Source: Dyella flava
GTDB taxonomy: Bacteria; Pseudomonadota; Gammaproteobacteria; Xanthomonadales; Rhodanobacteraceae
DNA length: 64,000 nt
Direction of reading: 5' to 3'
NCBI RefSeq assembly: GCF_016904955.1
Contig: NZ_JADIKE010000024.1
Span: 58,519 to 122,518, forward strand
A program made the translations under genes and the position numbers. The number at the start of each line of letters is the position of its first letter. The stretch's first letter is position 1. The notes beneath the pieces were generated by a model, which saw only the letters and a list, made by a program, of their open reading frames with translations, was not told where the DNA came from and made no database searches. Of the stretch, positions 53,142 to 63,758 are shown one piece after another.

Positions 53142-55478
53142 ATGGCAATGAGCGGCGCACGAGCGCGTTTGCCGGGTGTGCACGTCGATTGGGGACGACT
53201 GTTGCTATTGGCCGGTGCCACCTTGGCGCTGGCGCTGGGCGTTTTCAGCGCCTGGCAGACCTGGCTGATTGCTGATCAGGGTGATGCCATCCGGCAGTTG
53301 CATGCCGCACAGGATAAGGTCGTGCAGGCGCTGGCCTCGGACATTGCGCAGGAGCGCAGCGAGGTCACCGCGGCGCTCGCCGGCGTCGATGTCAGTGGGC
53401 TACCGGCGAATTCGGCGCAGGTGCTGGCCAACTTGAAGCAGCGGCTGCCACAAGCCCTGAACGTGGAGCTGTACAGCGCCGGTCTCGATGAGGTGTTGCA
53501 TGCCAATTATCGCGACTTCGGCTATGCCAAGGCCGCGCAATTGATGGCGGCGCCGGATGCCCAAGGCGATCCGCCGGTCGAGTCGCTATCCAAGGGATTG
53601 GGTGATCGCCGCATGACGATGGTGGAGCCGCTGGGTTCGCCGGAGAAACCACAGGCATGGGCGTGGATCGAGCTCCCCTTTGCGCCGATAGCACAACGCT
53701 TTAACGCGGTGTCGGTTGGCAGCGGTCGGCTTCAGTTGCATCAGAGCACCGATCGCGGCGACAACCTGGAGCTGATGGCGCACGGCAGTCTGGCATCGGT
53801 CGATGCGGAGCCGCAGGGCAAGTCGATTCCGGGCAGCAACTTCAATGTCGTGGCGGTGCTGCCGGGCGCTTATATCCTGTTGCCGCAATCCGTCTTGCTG
53901 GCCGCTTCACTGACGCTGCTCGGCCTCGGCGGCAGCTTCTATCTGTCTTGGTTGTTTGTGCGCGGTCCTGTGCGCCGTGTGAATGATATTGAGGAAGAAC
54001 GTTTGTCGGACTTTACAGAAACCCAGCCCCACCCCGAACCCGTCAAGCCGGTGGCTCAGCCTGCTCCCAAGCCGCCGGCGCCGGCGCCCGCGCCAGTAAC
54101 CTTGGATCCTGCCATCTTCCGTGCGTATGACATCCGCGGCGTGGTGGGCAAAAGCCTGACCGCCGATGTGGCCAAGCTGCTTGGCCAGTCGATCGGCACG
54201 CTGATGCGCGAAAAAGGCCTGCAAGAGATGGTTGTCGGACGTGATGGGCGTCTGTCCGGCCCCGAGCTGGCGGGCGCGCTGTCAGATGGTCTGCGTGCCG
54301 CTGGCATCGATGTGATCGACATCGGTGCGGTGCCGACGCCAGTGGTCTACTACGCTGCCTATCGTTTCAACACGGGCTGCGGTGTAGCGGTCACGGGAAG
54401 CCACAATCCGCCCGACTACAACGGCTTCAAGATCGTGGTCGGAGGCGAAACCCTTTCGGAAGGTGCGATCCAGGATCTGTACAAGCGCATGGCCACCAAC
54501 GCGCTCGACAACGGCGGCGGTGGCAGCCTGCGCCATGTCGATGTGGTGCCGGACTATATCGAGCGCATCACCTCGGACGTGCAGACCGAGCGCATGCTCA
54601 AGCTGGTAGTCGATTGCGGCAACGGCATTCCGGGCGCCGTTGCGCCACAGGTGCTGGAAGGGATCGGTTGCCAGGTCATTCCGCTTTATTGCGAGGTGGA
54701 CGGCAACTTCCCCAATCACCACCCCGACCCGTCCGATCCGCACAATCTTGAGGACCTCATCCTCTCGGTGAAGCAGACCGGTGCGGATCTGGGCCTGGCC
54801 TTCGATGGTGATGGTGATCGCCTGGGTGTGGTCACACGCGACGGCGAGATCATCTTCCCGGACCGCACCTTGATGCTGTTTGCGCGCGACGTGCTGTCAC
54901 GCCAACCCGGTGCCACGATCATCTATGACGTGAAATGCACGGGCCACCTCAAGGGTCAGATTCTCGATGCCGGCGGCAGTCCGATGATGTGGCGTACCGG
55001 GCATTCGCTGATCAAGGCCAAGATGCGTGAAACCGGCGCGGAACTGGCCGGTGAAATGAGCGGCCATTTCTTCTTCAAGGAACGCTGGTACGGCTTCGAC
55101 GACGGTATCTATGCCGGCGCGCGCCTGCTGGAAATCCTGGCGGGAGATCTGGAAGGCCGCACACCGGAAGAAATCTTCGCCACCTGTCCGAAAGGCGTTT
55201 CGACGCCGGAACTCAAGGTCGAGATGACCGAGGGCGAGCATTACCGCTTTATCGAAAAATTCCGCGAAACGGTGGATTTCGGCGACGCAACGCTCATCAC
55301 CATCGACGGCGTGCGCGCTGACTGGCCGGATGGCTGGGGCCTGGTGCGTCCGTCGAACACGACGCCGATTCTGGTGCTGCGTTTCGATGCCGATAACGAG
55401 GCGGCGCTCAAGCGCATCAAGAAGACCTTCCGCGAGCAGATGCTGGCGGTGGATCCCACGTTGAAGTTGCCGTTTTGA
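53142..55478 (+). CDS. algC: Membrane-anchored phosphomannomutase/phosphoglucomutase (AlgC type)
   Basis: A 778-residue protein from the ATG at 53142, the best-spaced of three near GGGGA. The N-terminal 300 residues hold two membrane helices (LLLLAGATLALALGVFSAW and a second near 250) with a roughly 200-residue region between, then a Pro/Ala linker. The rest is a phosphohexomutase: phosphoserine S420 in TGSHNPPDYNG, the metal loop DGDGD (D555, 557, 559), and the C-terminal RPSNTTP. The extra N-terminal module is about twice the length of plain AlgC and presumably tethers the enzyme at the inner membrane for polysaccharide or LPS synthesis. Confidence 0.93.
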   Translation: MAMSGARARLPGVHVDWGRLLLLAGATLALALGVFSAWQTWLIADQGDAIRQLHAAQDKVVQALASDIAQERSEVTAALAGVDVSGLPANSAQVLANLKQRLPQALNVELYSAGLDEVLHANYRDFGYAKAAQLMAAPDAQGDPPVESLSKGLGDRRMTMVEPLGSPEKPQAWAWIELPFAPIAQRFNAVSVGSGRLQLHQSTDRGDNLELMAHGSLASVDAEPQGKSIPGSNFNVVAVLPGAYILLPQSVLLAASLTLLGLGGSFYLSWLFVRGPVRRVNDIEEERLSDFTETQPHPEPVKPVAQPAPKPPAPAPAPVTLDPAIFRAYDIRGVVGKSLTADVAKLLGQSIGTLMREKGLQEMVVGRDGRLSGPELAGALSDGLRAAGIDVIDIGAVPTPVVYYAAYRFNTGCGVAVTGSHNPPDYNGFKIVVGGETLSEGAIQDLYKRMATNALDNGGGGSLRHVDVVPDYIERITSDVQTERMLKLVVDCGNGIPGAVAPQVLEGIGCQVIPLYCEVDGNFPNHHPDPSDPHNLEDLILSVKQTGADLGLAFDGDGDRLGVVTRDGEIIFPDRTLMLFARDVLSRQPGATIIYDVKCTGHLKGQILDAGGSPMMWRTGHSLIKAKMRETGAELAGEMSGHFFFKERWYGFDDGIYAGARLLEILAGDLEGRTPEEIFATCPKGVSTPELKVEMTEGEHYRFIEKFRETVDFGDATLITIDGVRADWPDGWGLVRPSNTTPILVLRFDADNEAALKRIKKTFREQMLAVDPTLKLPF

Positions 55479-55506
55479 AGCAGGAGTGAGTGGAGAGGAG
55501 TGAGAA

Positions 55507-55554
55507 GTGAGAGAGAGGCGAGCGGCCTCAAGGCGCGGCCTGTCTCTCACTTTT
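55507..55554 (+). terminator. Hairpin with T-run after algC
   Basis: GTGAGAGA (55507-55514) pairs with TCTCTCAC (55543-55550), followed by TTTTC. It separates algC from the convergent DUF4124 gene. Confidence 0.7.
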
Positions 55555-55576
55555 CATGCCCGTCCACCTTCTGGCT

Positions 55577-56230
55577 TCAGTAGCCGCGATCAGCCTTTTC
55601 GGCGGCTTTCAATTCGCGAAAGTGCTGCAGCTCCTGCGCTTGCTGCTGCACAACGGCCTCCCGATTGGCCTTCTGCCGTTGCAGCAGGGCCCGCTCGTTG
55701 GCAACCACGTTGCGCTGAGCACTGATCTGATCGGTAAGAAATTTCGGCACGGGCTGCTTTGCACGTTCGTCGTCGGCGGCGCGGTTAAGCAGATCGGTCA
55801 GTGCGGCATCCTGGCTGTGCAGGTTCACACTCGTGGTGTTCATCTGCTCGTCGAGATTTTCCAGCACCTGCTGCTGCTCAGCTTTGAGCGCATCCTCATC
55901 AGGGTAAGTGTTGATCAGCTGCAGATCGTTGCGCTTCTGTGCGTCGATCCCTCGCTGCCTGGCGGCGTCCTCTGCGGCCTGTTTATCGGCGGCAGCGCGC
56001 TCGGTGGGGGTGAGTGGCCGCGCGATATGAGCGACCACCATGCCTTCGTTATTGATGATGTCGTAGCCGAATTTCACCGCATCGTCGGTAAGGCTGTCGC
56101 TGTAATGCGACAGGCCGCTGGCATCGACCCAGCGGTAATGGGTACCACCATTGGGAGCAGTCTGGGCTGCTGCCGCGCCGGCTAGGCCGAGCGACAACGC
56201 AATGGACGCAATGAGCACGAGTCGACGCAT
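55577..56230 (-). CDS. DUF4124-domain periplasmic protein
   Basis: A 217-residue protein with a signal peptide (LVLIASIALSLGLAGAAAAQ), a DUF4124 module (THYRWVDASGLSHYSDSL) and a long charged coiled-coil tail (Ala/Gln/Glu-rich). Function unknown. An inverted repeat, TTCAGTAT...ATACTGAA (56246-56276), lies just upstream and could be an operator. Confidence 0.8.
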   Translation of the reverse strand: MRRLVLIASIALSLGLAGAAAAQTAPNGGTHYRWVDASGLSHYSDSLTDDAVKFGYDIINNEGMVVAHIARPLTPTERAAADKQAAEDAARQRGIDAQKRNDLQLINTYPDEDALKAEQQQVLENLDEQMNTTSVNLHSQDAALTDLLNRAADDERAKQPVPKFLTDQISAQRNVVANERALLQRQKANREAVVQQQAQELQHFRELKAAEKADRGY

Positions 56231-56323
56231 GATCCCTCCTCAGTTTTCAGTATACCCGGGGGCTTTGAATACTGAACGACAGGGATGCGCCAACGTGATT
56301 GAATTCACTGCAAAGGCGCGGTT

Positions 56324-56971
56324 TCAGTCGCGCACGCCGTAACGCTCGCGGTACGCGATCATGCGCTGGTAATCGGCAGCCAGGTCCGCCCGCTCGCCGG
56401 CGTAGGCCAGCACGTCGCTGAAGCCGGTGATGGCGACGACGGGGATGCCGTAATCGCGCTGAACTTCCTGCGCCGCCGACAGCTCGCCCTGGCCGCGTTC
56501 CTGCCGGTCCAGCGCGATCAGCACGCCCGCAGGCGTGGCGCCCTGGGCGCGGATCAGCGCCAGGGATTCACGTACGGCGGTGCCGGCTGTCATCACGTCG
56601 TCAACGATCAGGACGCGCCCCTTGAGGGGGGCGCCGACCAGTACACCGCCTTCGCCATGATCCTTGGCTTCCTTGCGGTTGTAGGCCCAGGGCAGGTCGC
56701 GGCCATGCTCATCGGCCAGCGCCATGGCGGTGGCGGCAGCCAGCGCAATGCCTTTGTAGGCAGGGCCGAACAGCATGTCGACTTCCAGTCCCGAATTCAC
56801 GACGGCCGCTGCGTAGGCACGGCCGAGACGAGCCAGCGCGGCGCCGGAGTCGATGCGGCCCATATTGAAGAAATACGGACTCAGACGGCCGGACTTCAGC
56901 GTGAATTCGCCAAAGCGCAGCACGTCGCGCTGCAGGGTGAGTTCGATAAAGTCGCGCTGGTAGTCGTGCAT
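56324..56971 (-). CDS. pyrE: Orotate phosphoribosyltransferase
   Basis: A 215-residue enzyme from the ATG at 56971 ([13 protein letters not shown]). The PRPP motif [14 protein letters not shown] is intact, with [11 protein letters not shown] and [14 protein letters not shown]. It makes OMP from orotate in pyrimidine synthesis. A longer frame upstream would extend into the intergenic region and is not needed. Confidence 0.95.
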   Translation of the reverse strand: MHDYQRDFIELTLQRDVLRFGEFTLKSGRLSPYFFNMGRIDSGAALARLGRAYAAAVVNSGLEVDMLFGPAYKGIALAAATAMALADEHGRDLPWAYNRKEAKDHGEGGVLVGAPLKGRVLIVDDVMTAGTAVRESLALIRAQGATPAGVLIALDRQERGQGELSAAQEVQRDYGIPVVAITGFSDVLAYAGERADLAADYQRMIAYRERYGVRD

Positions 56972-57140
56972 GGCGAAGACGCGGATGATGGAGTGCCGAC
57001 ATGTTACAGACTTTGGCGGCAATGATGAGTGAGGGGTGAGCGGCGGGACGCGAGTTTGAAGCTTGCGATGAGCCATCGCGCCAGTTCCCTTGCCGATCGC
57101 CCATCTTCGTTATGATGCGCACTTCGATGAAGGAGTCGCC

Positions 57141-57911
57141 ATGCGCATTATCAGCCTGAACGCCAACGGCATCCGCTCCGCCGCCACCAAAGGTGTCTTT
57201 GAGTGGTTGCGCAAGCAGCACGCAGACGTGGTCTGCCTGCAGGAAACCAAGGCGCAGGAGGATCAGCTGACCGATCCGATGTTCCGTCCTGATGGACACC
57301 ATTGTTTCTATCGCGATGCGAGCAGCAAGAAGGGCTACAGCGGCGTGGCGATTTATGCCAAGCGCGAGCCCGACAAGGTCCTCACCGAACTGGGCTGGGA
57401 TGAGTTCGACAACGAGGGGCGCTATATCGAGGCGCGCTTTGGCAATCTGAGCGTGGTGTCGCTGTACGTGCCGTCGGGTTCATCGGGCGACGAGCGTCAG
57501 CAGTTCAAGTTCAAGGTGATGGAGTGGATCACGCCGATCTTCGACAAATGGCTCAAGAGCAAACGCGACTACGTGATCTGCGGTGACTGGAACATCGTGC
57601 ATGCCAAGGATGACATCAAGAACTGGAGTTCAAACCAGAAGAACTCCGGTTGCTTGCCCGAGGAGCGCGCCTGGTTGGATCTGCTGTTCAAGCAGCGTGG
57701 TTGGGTCGACAGTTTCCGCGCGCTGAAACCGGATGCGGTCGAATACACCTGGTGGTCCAACCGTGGTCGCGCCCGCGAGAATAACGTGGGGTGGCGCATC
57801 GATTACCAGGTGGTGACACCATCATTGCGTGATCGCCTCAAGCACTGCTCGATCTACCGCGACGAGCGCTTCTCCGACCACGCGCCGTACACGGTCGATT
57901 ATGCCGACTGA
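57141..57911 (+). CDS. xthA: Exodeoxyribonuclease III
   Basis: A 256-residue exonuclease III/AP-endonuclease from the ATG at 57141, behind GAAGGAG. It has SLNANGIRSA, LQETKAQ (metal-binding Glu), GDWNIVHAKDD and the C-terminal RFSDHAPYTVDY. It repairs abasic sites. Divergent from pyrE, as in related genomes, and overlaps ampG by 11 bases. Confidence 0.95.
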   Translation: MRIISLNANGIRSAATKGVFEWLRKQHADVVCLQETKAQEDQLTDPMFRPDGHHCFYRDASSKKGYSGVAIYAKREPDKVLTELGWDEFDNEGRYIEARFGNLSVVSLYVPSGSSGDERQQFKFKVMEWITPIFDKWLKSKRDYVICGDWNIVHAKDDIKNWSSNQKNSGCLPEERAWLDLLFKQRGWVDSFRALKPDAVEYTWWSNRGRARENNVGWRIDYQVVTPSLRDRLKHCSIYRDERFSDHAPYTVDYAD

Positions 57912-59202
57912 TGCCGCGGTGACGGCGGCGCGCAAGCCGTCGATCTGGCGTTCGTTTTCGCAGCCGGCGGCGTGGACGATGTGCCTGCTCGGGTTTTCGT
58001 CTGGACTGCCTTTTCTGCTGGTGGCCGGCACCTTGGCCTTCTGGCTCAAGCAAAACGGTATCGTGTTGAAAGACATCACGATGATCGCCAGCGCGGGCAT
58101 GACCTACGCGTTCAAGTTTGTCTGGGCGCCCCTGCTGGATCACTGGCGACTGCCAGGCTTCCGGCGTCTTGGACAGCGCCGCGGCTGGCTATTGTTCGCG
58201 CAGCTGGGCGTGATCGTCGGCTTGCTGGCGATGGCGATACTTACGCCACATCAACTGGTGCCGTTCGTGGTGGCGACGTTGTTTGTAGCCTTCATGGGCG
58301 CCACGCAGGACATCGCCATCGATGCATACCGCATCGAAATCGCGCCGCCATCCGCGCAGGGTGCACTCGTTGCGACCTACTCGCTGGGTTATCGCCTGGG
58401 CTTGCTGGTGGCCGGTGCGCTGGCCCTGATTCTGGCCGATCACATTCCATGGGTCACGGTATACATGTTGTTGTCCGTGGTGATGATCGTGCCGGTTGTC
58501 ACCACCCTGATGATGCGTGAACCGGACGTACGTCGTGCCGCACCGGCAACGTGGCGCGCCGCCATGCGCGAGAGCGTGATCGATCCGTTCGCGGATTTTT
58601 TTCGTCGCTACGGCTGGGCTGTTGCCGGATTGACCCTGCTGTTCATCCTGCTGTTCAAGGTGCCTGAGCAGGCGATTATCGGCGGTGTCATGAGCCCGTT
58701 TTATCGCGACATGGGCTTTTCCATGACGGAAATCGGCGCAGTCACCAAGATCTACGGCATCTGGATCGGCATTGCCGGTGCTTTCGTGGGTGGTGCGGCG
58801 GTGGCGCGCTGGGGAGCATGGCGAACGCTTGGCGTATGCATCGTGCTGGAGAGTTGCAGCAACCTGCTGTATCTGATGTTGCTGGCACACCATGGCAACC
58901 TGATGGTGTTGACCATGGCTATCTCCGGCCAGAATTTTGCCGAGGGCCTGCTCGGCCCGCCGACCGTGGCGTTCCTGTCGTTGCTGGTCAATCGGCAACA
59001 CACTGCGACGCAGTATGCGCTGTTGAGTTCACTGGTGAACTTGCCGGGCAAGGTGCTTGGTTTCTTTGCGGGCGGCATCGTCATGGCCATGGGCTACGGC
59101 GGCTATTTCATCATCACCGTTTTCTCGGTACTGCCGGCGATGCTGTTGTTCGCCTGCCTCTGGCGCCGTTTCAGCAAGGATGAGCCGGCGCTGGCGGGCT
59201 AG
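57901..59202 (+). CDS. ampG: AmpG-family MFS muropeptide permease
   Basis: A 433-residue transporter with about 12-14 hydrophobic segments. Typical AmpG segments: LGFSSGLPFLLVAGTLAFWL, ATQDIAIDAYRIE, and GYRLGLLVAGALALILAD. It imports GlcNAc-anhydroMurNAc peptides for recycling. anmK, the next recycling enzyme, is two genes away, which supports the role. Confidence 0.9.
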   Translation: MPTDAAVTAARKPSIWRSFSQPAAWTMCLLGFSSGLPFLLVAGTLAFWLKQNGIVLKDITMIASAGMTYAFKFVWAPLLDHWRLPGFRRLGQRRGWLLFAQLGVIVGLLAMAILTPHQLVPFVVATLFVAFMGATQDIAIDAYRIEIAPPSAQGALVATYSLGYRLGLLVAGALALILADHIPWVTVYMLLSVVMIVPVVTTLMMREPDVRRAAPATWRAAMRESVIDPFADFFRRYGWAVAGLTLLFILLFKVPEQAIIGGVMSPFYRDMGFSMTEIGAVTKIYGIWIGIAGAFVGGAAVARWGAWRTLGVCIVLESCSNLLYLMLLAHHGNLMVLTMAISGQNFAEGLLGPPTVAFLSLLVNRQHTATQYALLSSLVNLPGKVLGFFAGGIVMAMGYGGYFIITVFSVLPAMLLFACLWRRFSKDEPALAG

Positions 59203-59336
59203 CCGAAAATCGGCGCGCAAACACGTTCACAGCCCGAGTGCGAACTGGCCCACGGATCGCCGCGATGCCAATTGCAAGCGGCATCGCAGTTGGCGACGAT
59301 CACATCACAGGGGCTACGTGGCAGGAGTGAGGCCAT

Positions 59337-59645
59337 ATGCCGGATATCATGATTCGTCACATCGATCGACTGATGGCAGAGCGCATCAAGCTGCTTGCCA
59401 AAGAGCGCCAGTGGTCGATCAATGATGTTGTGTTGCAGGCATTGCGGCATGGACTGGGCGTTTCCGAGAGCAGCGGAGTGCTCGCCGAAAACCTGCTTGA
59501 ATCGCGTGATCTGACCGACGCTGGCGGGCATTGGAATGCCAGCGAGCGCGCAGCGTTTCAGGAAGCCGTGCAGGCGCTCGCGGTTGCGCAATCAGAGCAG
59601 CTCACATCAGCGATGAACCGCAAGGTTGGTGAGTTGCTGGACTGA
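59337..59645 (+). CDS. Small hypothetical (Arc/ribbon-helix-helix-like) protein
   Basis: A 102-residue protein whose start (IMIRHIDRLMAERIKLLAKERQWSINDVVLQALRHGL) looks like a ribbon-helix-helix DNA-binding fold. The C-terminus is helical. It is convergent with anmK, with no gap between their ends. Function unknown. Confidence 0.6.
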   Translation: MPDIMIRHIDRLMAERIKLLAKERQWSINDVVLQALRHGLGVSESSGVLAENLLESRDLTDAGGHWNASERAAFQEAVQALAVAQSEQLTSAMNRKVGELLD

Positions 59646-60785
59646 TCAGCTGAAAGCTCGCGGCCCCGGATACACGGCGCCCAACACCCGCAAGCCGCGA
59701 GCCCCCGTCACGGCTGGCAGATTGCCCGGCAAGCCGAGCAGGCGCTGTCGTGCCAGCCATGCGAACGCCGTGGCTTCCAGATAATCCGGGTCAACGCCGT
59801 GGCTGGCGGTGCTGCTCAATGCGCGCGGTCCCAGCCTTTCCTGTAAACGCCGCACGAGTGCGAGGTTGTGCACGCCGCCCCCGCAGAGCAATACATCGCG
59901 CGCGTCGCCAGCGTGTCGTTCGATCGCATCAGTCACACTGCGTACCGTGAGTTCAAGCAAGGTGGCTTGCACATCGGCGGGCGATAACGGGAAGTCGCTC
60001 AGCCGCGCGTCCAGCCAGCCCAGGTGAAAATGCTCGCGGCCGGTGCTCTTCGGTGGTGGCAAGGCAAAGTAGGGGTCGCTCAGCAAGCGGGCAAGCAACA
60101 TGTCATGGACATGCCCGCCGGCGGCGAAAGCCCCGTCGCGATCGAATGCCTCACCGCGATGCCGCAGATGCCATGCGTCCATCAGCCCGTTCGCCGGCCC
60201 GGTATCAAAGCCGGACACGCGGCCGTCAGCCGACAGCACCGTGATGTTGGCGATGCCGCCAAGATTGAGCACGACGCGCGCGTGGCCGGGATTCGCGAGC
60301 AACATGGCATGCACGGCGGGTAATAGCGGTGCGCCTTGTCCGCCCGCCGCGACGTCGGCGCGGCGGAAATCCGCGACCACATCGATGCCGCTACGCTCGG
60401 CGATCACGCTGGCATCGCCGATTTGCAAGGTGAATGGGAGTTCGCCCGTGGGGCGATGCCGGATCGTCTGGCCGTGCGAGCCGATCGCGCGCACCGATGT
60501 GGGCGGCGTGCCGCTGTGTTCAAGCAGTTTTTGAGTCGCCTCGGCGAACACCTGGCCGATCGCGACATCCAGGCGGCCATAAGCGTCCAGATCAAGCCGG
60601 GTTTCATCCTGTGCAACGCGCAGAATCTGCGTGCGCAGTGCGTCCGGCCAGGGATGCGTCAGGGCGTGGACCAGGTGCGGACGATCCTGCTCAAAGCGCA
60701 CCAGCGCGGCGTCGATGCCGTCGGCGCTGGTGCCGGAGATCAGCCCGATATAGAGCGCCGACGCGTCATCCACGCGTCGGCTCAA
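59646..60785 (-). CDS. anmK: Anhydro-N-acetylmuramic acid kinase
   Basis: A 379-residue kinase: IGLISGTSADGIDAALVRF at the N-terminus (ATP/substrate loop), GSHGQTIRH, VLNLGGIANIT and DTGPANGLMDAW. It phosphorylates anhydroMurNAc in peptidoglycan recycling. It overlaps the M23 gene by four bases. Confidence 0.96.
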   Translation of the reverse strand: MSRRVDDASALYIGLISGTSADGIDAALVRFEQDRPHLVHALTHPWPDALRTQILRVAQDETRLDLDAYGRLDVAIGQVFAEATQKLLEHSGTPPTSVRAIGSHGQTIRHRPTGELPFTLQIGDASVIAERSGIDVVADFRRADVAAGGQGAPLLPAVHAMLLANPGHARVVLNLGGIANITVLSADGRVSGFDTGPANGLMDAWHLRHRGEAFDRDGAFAAGGHVHDMLLARLLSDPYFALPPPKSTGREHFHLGWLDARLSDFPLSPADVQATLLELTVRSVTDAIERHAGDARDVLLCGGGVHNLALVRRLQERLGPRALSSTASHGVDPDYLEATAFAWLARQRLLGLPGNLPAVTGARGLRVLGAVYPGPRAFS

Positions 60786-62233
60786 TCGTCGCTGCGCGTG
60801 TTGGATTCGGCGCGCGCAAGCTTGTAGTTGTTGTCGATTTCCATCAAACGCGCGAGCTGTGGCTTCACGACGGTAGCCTCGAACTGCGCCAGCTGCGCCG
60901 CTGGTAGCGGCTCCGGCTTGGGCAGGGTGACGGTTTGTGGGTCGCGCTGCACGCCGTCGACACGGAATTCATAGTGCAGGTGCGGGCCGGTGGCGAGACC
61001 GGTCATGCCGACGTAGCCAATCACATCACCCTGTCGCACTTGCTGACCGACACGCTCGTTGGCGAAGCGCGACATGTGACCGTAGGCGGTACTGATGTGC
61101 GCATTGTGCTGGATGATCACGAAGTTGCCGTAGCCATTCATCCAGCCGCGGAACTTGATCACGCCATCGCCGGCCGCATGAATCGGCGTACCGGTTGGTG
61201 CGGCGTAATCCACGCCTTTGTGGGCGCGCATCAGGCCAAGGATCGGATGCATGCGTGCCGTGCTGAAGGGCGAGGAGATACGGGTGAAATCCACCGGAAT
61301 GCGCAGGAAGGATTTCTGCAACGGACGGCCGTCTTCACTGAACCAGCCAATGCTGCCATCGGCGCGCTTGAAGCGGTAAGCGGTATAGCGATGGCCCTGG
61401 TTGACGAATTCGGCCGCGACAATATCGCCTTCGCGCAGGTAGCCGCCGTCGCGGTACACGGTGTCGTAAACAACGGTGAAGCTATCGCCTTCGCGCAGAT
61501 CCTGCACGAAGTCGATGTCGTATTTGAAGAGATCGGCCAGCTTGATCACCATCGCATTGCTCAAGCCGGCTTTGTTGGCGGCGGCGAACAGCGAGTCCTC
61601 GATCACGCCGTGGGCGATCTGCTCGCGCGTGTCCACGGCGCGCGCAACCGTTGTCACGCTGGGCGTGGCGCCGTCGAGGCGAATGATGGCGCGCGTGGAT
61701 TCATCCTTGTCGAAGCGAATGCCTTCCAGGTTGCCGCTGCGCCCAATCAGGAAGTCGAACTCCTGGCCGGGGCGAATATTGTGGAGTGCAGCCTTTGCAT
61801 CGCCGGCGTTGTCCACCACGTGCTGCAGATCGGTAAGGCTCAAGCCCTGGCTCTGGAAGATATCGGAAAGGGTCTGGCCAGGACGTACCTGTACGACGCG
61901 CCAATCCTCGACGGTGGGGGCTTTGAAGGTCGGTGCTTCGATTTTCGGCAACGCAAGCGGCAGCAGCGTATGTTCCACCGGCGGGGCGGCCAGGGGCTTC
62001 ATCGCAGTCGCCCACGCAGGGATCAGAAAACCGGAAAGCAGGGTGATCAACAACGCCGTGGCAGCAAGCATCCAGCGCTCGCGATGCCAATGAATGGGCG
62101 GCTGGTCGCCGCCGGCCTGTCCATTGAACGACCAGTGGGAGCAGCGTTGGTAAAAGTGAGAGTGGCGGTGTTGTGCCTTGCGGCGGATGGCCTGTTTGCG
62201 TGCGATGTGCGCTTCTTGCTTGCCAGCTGCCAT
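60782..62233 (-). CDS. M23-family peptidoglycan metallo-endopeptidase
   Basis: A 483-residue protein: a basic N-terminus, one membrane helix (ATALLITLLSGFLIPAW), an OapA/LysM-like region (VQVRPGQTLSDIFQSQGL), and a C-terminal M23 domain with HKGVDYAAP and HLHYEFRVDG zinc motifs. It cuts cross-bridges in peptidoglycan, like MepM. It overlaps anmK and is divergent from tyrS. Confidence 0.93.
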   Translation of the reverse strand: MAAGKQEAHIARKQAIRRKAQHRHSHFYQRCSHWSFNGQAGGDQPPIHWHRERWMLAATALLITLLSGFLIPAWATAMKPLAAPPVEHTLLPLALPKIEAPTFKAPTVEDWRVVQVRPGQTLSDIFQSQGLSLTDLQHVVDNAGDAKAALHNIRPGQEFDFLIGRSGNLEGIRFDKDESTRAIIRLDGATPSVTTVARAVDTREQIAHGVIEDSLFAAANKAGLSNAMVIKLADLFKYDIDFVQDLREGDSFTVVYDTVYRDGGYLREGDIVAAEFVNQGHRYTAYRFKRADGSIGWFSEDGRPLQKSFLRIPVDFTRISSPFSTARMHPILGLMRAHKGVDYAAPTGTPIHAAGDGVIKFRGWMNGYGNFVIIQHNAHISTAYGHMSRFANERVGQQVRQGDVIGYVGMTGLATGPHLHYEFRVDGVQRDPQTVTLPKPEPLPAAQLAQFEATVVKPQLARLMEIDNNYKLARAESNTRSDD

Positions 62234-62445
62234 CGCTAGTAGACCTTGTTTTTCTTATGCATTATGGCCGCGCCCCTGCGGTTACAAAGTATCAATTGCC
62301 GCGTACCATAACGACCTAGCACAAATCGCGTCAATGCCTTTTCCATCAAGGGTTTGCGCGATGTTTCCGGTTAACGCACAATTAACGCCAAAGAAGGCGG
62401 CCATCACGCTATTGGCTGCCTAGACAATCACTTCACGAGGACGAC

Positions 62446-63657
62446 ATGAGCGAGCTTGAGCAGGCGCTGGCCACGATTGCGCGCGGCGCTGACGAGATCA
62501 TCAAGCAGGAAGACTTGGCTGCACGGCTCAAGCTTGGACGCCCCCTGCGCATCAAGGCGGGCTTCGATCCCACCGCGCCGGACCTGCATCTGGGGCACAC
62601 CGTGCTCCTCAACAAGTTGCGGCAGTTCCAGGATCTGGGACACACCGTGATTTTCCTGATCGGTGACTTCACCGGCATGATCGGCGACCCCACCGGCAAG
62701 AACGTCACCCGCAAGCCATTGACGCGCGACGATGTACTGGCCAACGCCGAGACCTACGCCGAGCAGGTCTACAAAGTGCTCGATCGCGAAAAGACCGAGT
62801 TGCGTTTCAATTCCGAATGGTTCGGCCAGATGAGTGCGGCCGACATGATCAAGCTCGCCGCCCAGCACACCGTGGCGCGCATGCTCGAGCGAGACGACTT
62901 CGCCAAGCGCTATGCCGCCCAGCAGCCGATCGCCATCCACGAGTTCCTGTACCCGCTGGTGCAGGGCTACGACTCGGTCGCGCTGAAGTGCGATGTGGAG
63001 CTCGGTGGCACGGATCAGAAGTTCAATCTGCTGATGGGGCGCGCCTTGCAGGAACATCACGGCCAACCGCCGCAGATCGTGCTGACCATGCCGTTGCTGG
63101 AGGGACTGGACGGCGTCAACAAGATGTCCAAGTCGCTGGGCAACTACATCGGCATTAACGAGCCGGCCATCGACATCGTCACCAAGACCCTGAAAATCGG
63201 TGACGAGCTGATGTGGCGATGGTTTGAGCTGCTCAGCTTCGAAACCTCGCTGGACGATATCGCCCGCATGAAGCAGGAAGTGGCCAGCGGAGCGCTCAAT
63301 CCGCGCGACGCCAAGCTCAAGCTTGCGCGGGAGCTGGCCACTCGCTTCCACGATGCTGCCGCCGCCGAGCAGGCGATTGCCGGCTGGCACGCGGTGGTAC
63401 GCGGCGAAGGCGATACCAGTCTGCTGCCGCTCACCGAAATTGCAGTGCCTGTGGAAGGCTTGCGTTTGCCTGCGCTGCTGACGGCCGCGGGTCTTACGCC
63501 AAGCAACGCGGAAGCGAATCGCAAACTGAAGGAGCGCGCCGTGCGCATCGATGCGGAAGTCGTCGAAGATGCACAGCGGATGTTTGCGCCAGGTTTCGAG
63601 GGTGTTCTGCAGATCGGCAAGCGCAACTTCGCGCGCGTGTTGTTGACGCAAGCGTGA
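62446..63657 (+). CDS. tyrS: Tyrosyl-tRNA synthetase
   Basis: A 403-residue class I synthetase with [14 protein letters not shown] (HIGH) and KMSKSLGN, and a C-terminal S4-type domain. The domain order is like the TyrRS type common in proteobacteria with a PDLHLGH signature. ATG follows CACGAGGACGAC. It lies directly before the rRNA leader, as in related genomes. Confidence 0.96.
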   Translation: MSELEQALATIARGADEIIKQEDLAARLKLGRPLRIKAGFDPTAPDLHLGHTVLLNKLRQFQDLGHTVIFLIGDFTGMIGDPTGKNVTRKPLTRDDVLANAETYAEQVYKVLDREKTELRFNSEWFGQMSAADMIKLAAQHTVARMLERDDFAKRYAAQQPIAIHEFLYPLVQGYDSVALKCDVELGGTDQKFNLLMGRALQEHHGQPPQIVLTMPLLEGLDGVNKMSKSLGNYIGINEPAIDIVTKTLKIGDELMWRWFELLSFETSLDDIARMKQEVASGALNPRDAKLKLARELATRFHDAAAAEQAIAGWHAVVRGEGDTSLLPLTEIAVPVEGLRLPALLTAAGLTPSNAEANRKLKERAVRIDAEVVEDAQRMFAPGFEGVLQIGKRNFARVLLTQA

Positions 63658-63758
63658 GTGGATCGCGGCGACGCAATGTCGTCGCGACGCGTTCGAAAAA
63701 TAAGTTTCGCGGCAGAACAATGCTTTACGCGAAGCGTGAAAAAAAATTCAAAAAAAGC

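Noticed and set aside
60935..62239. 434-codon plus-strand frame opposite the M23 peptidase
   Set aside because: The opposite strand has complete zinc-peptidase motifs; this frame has none.
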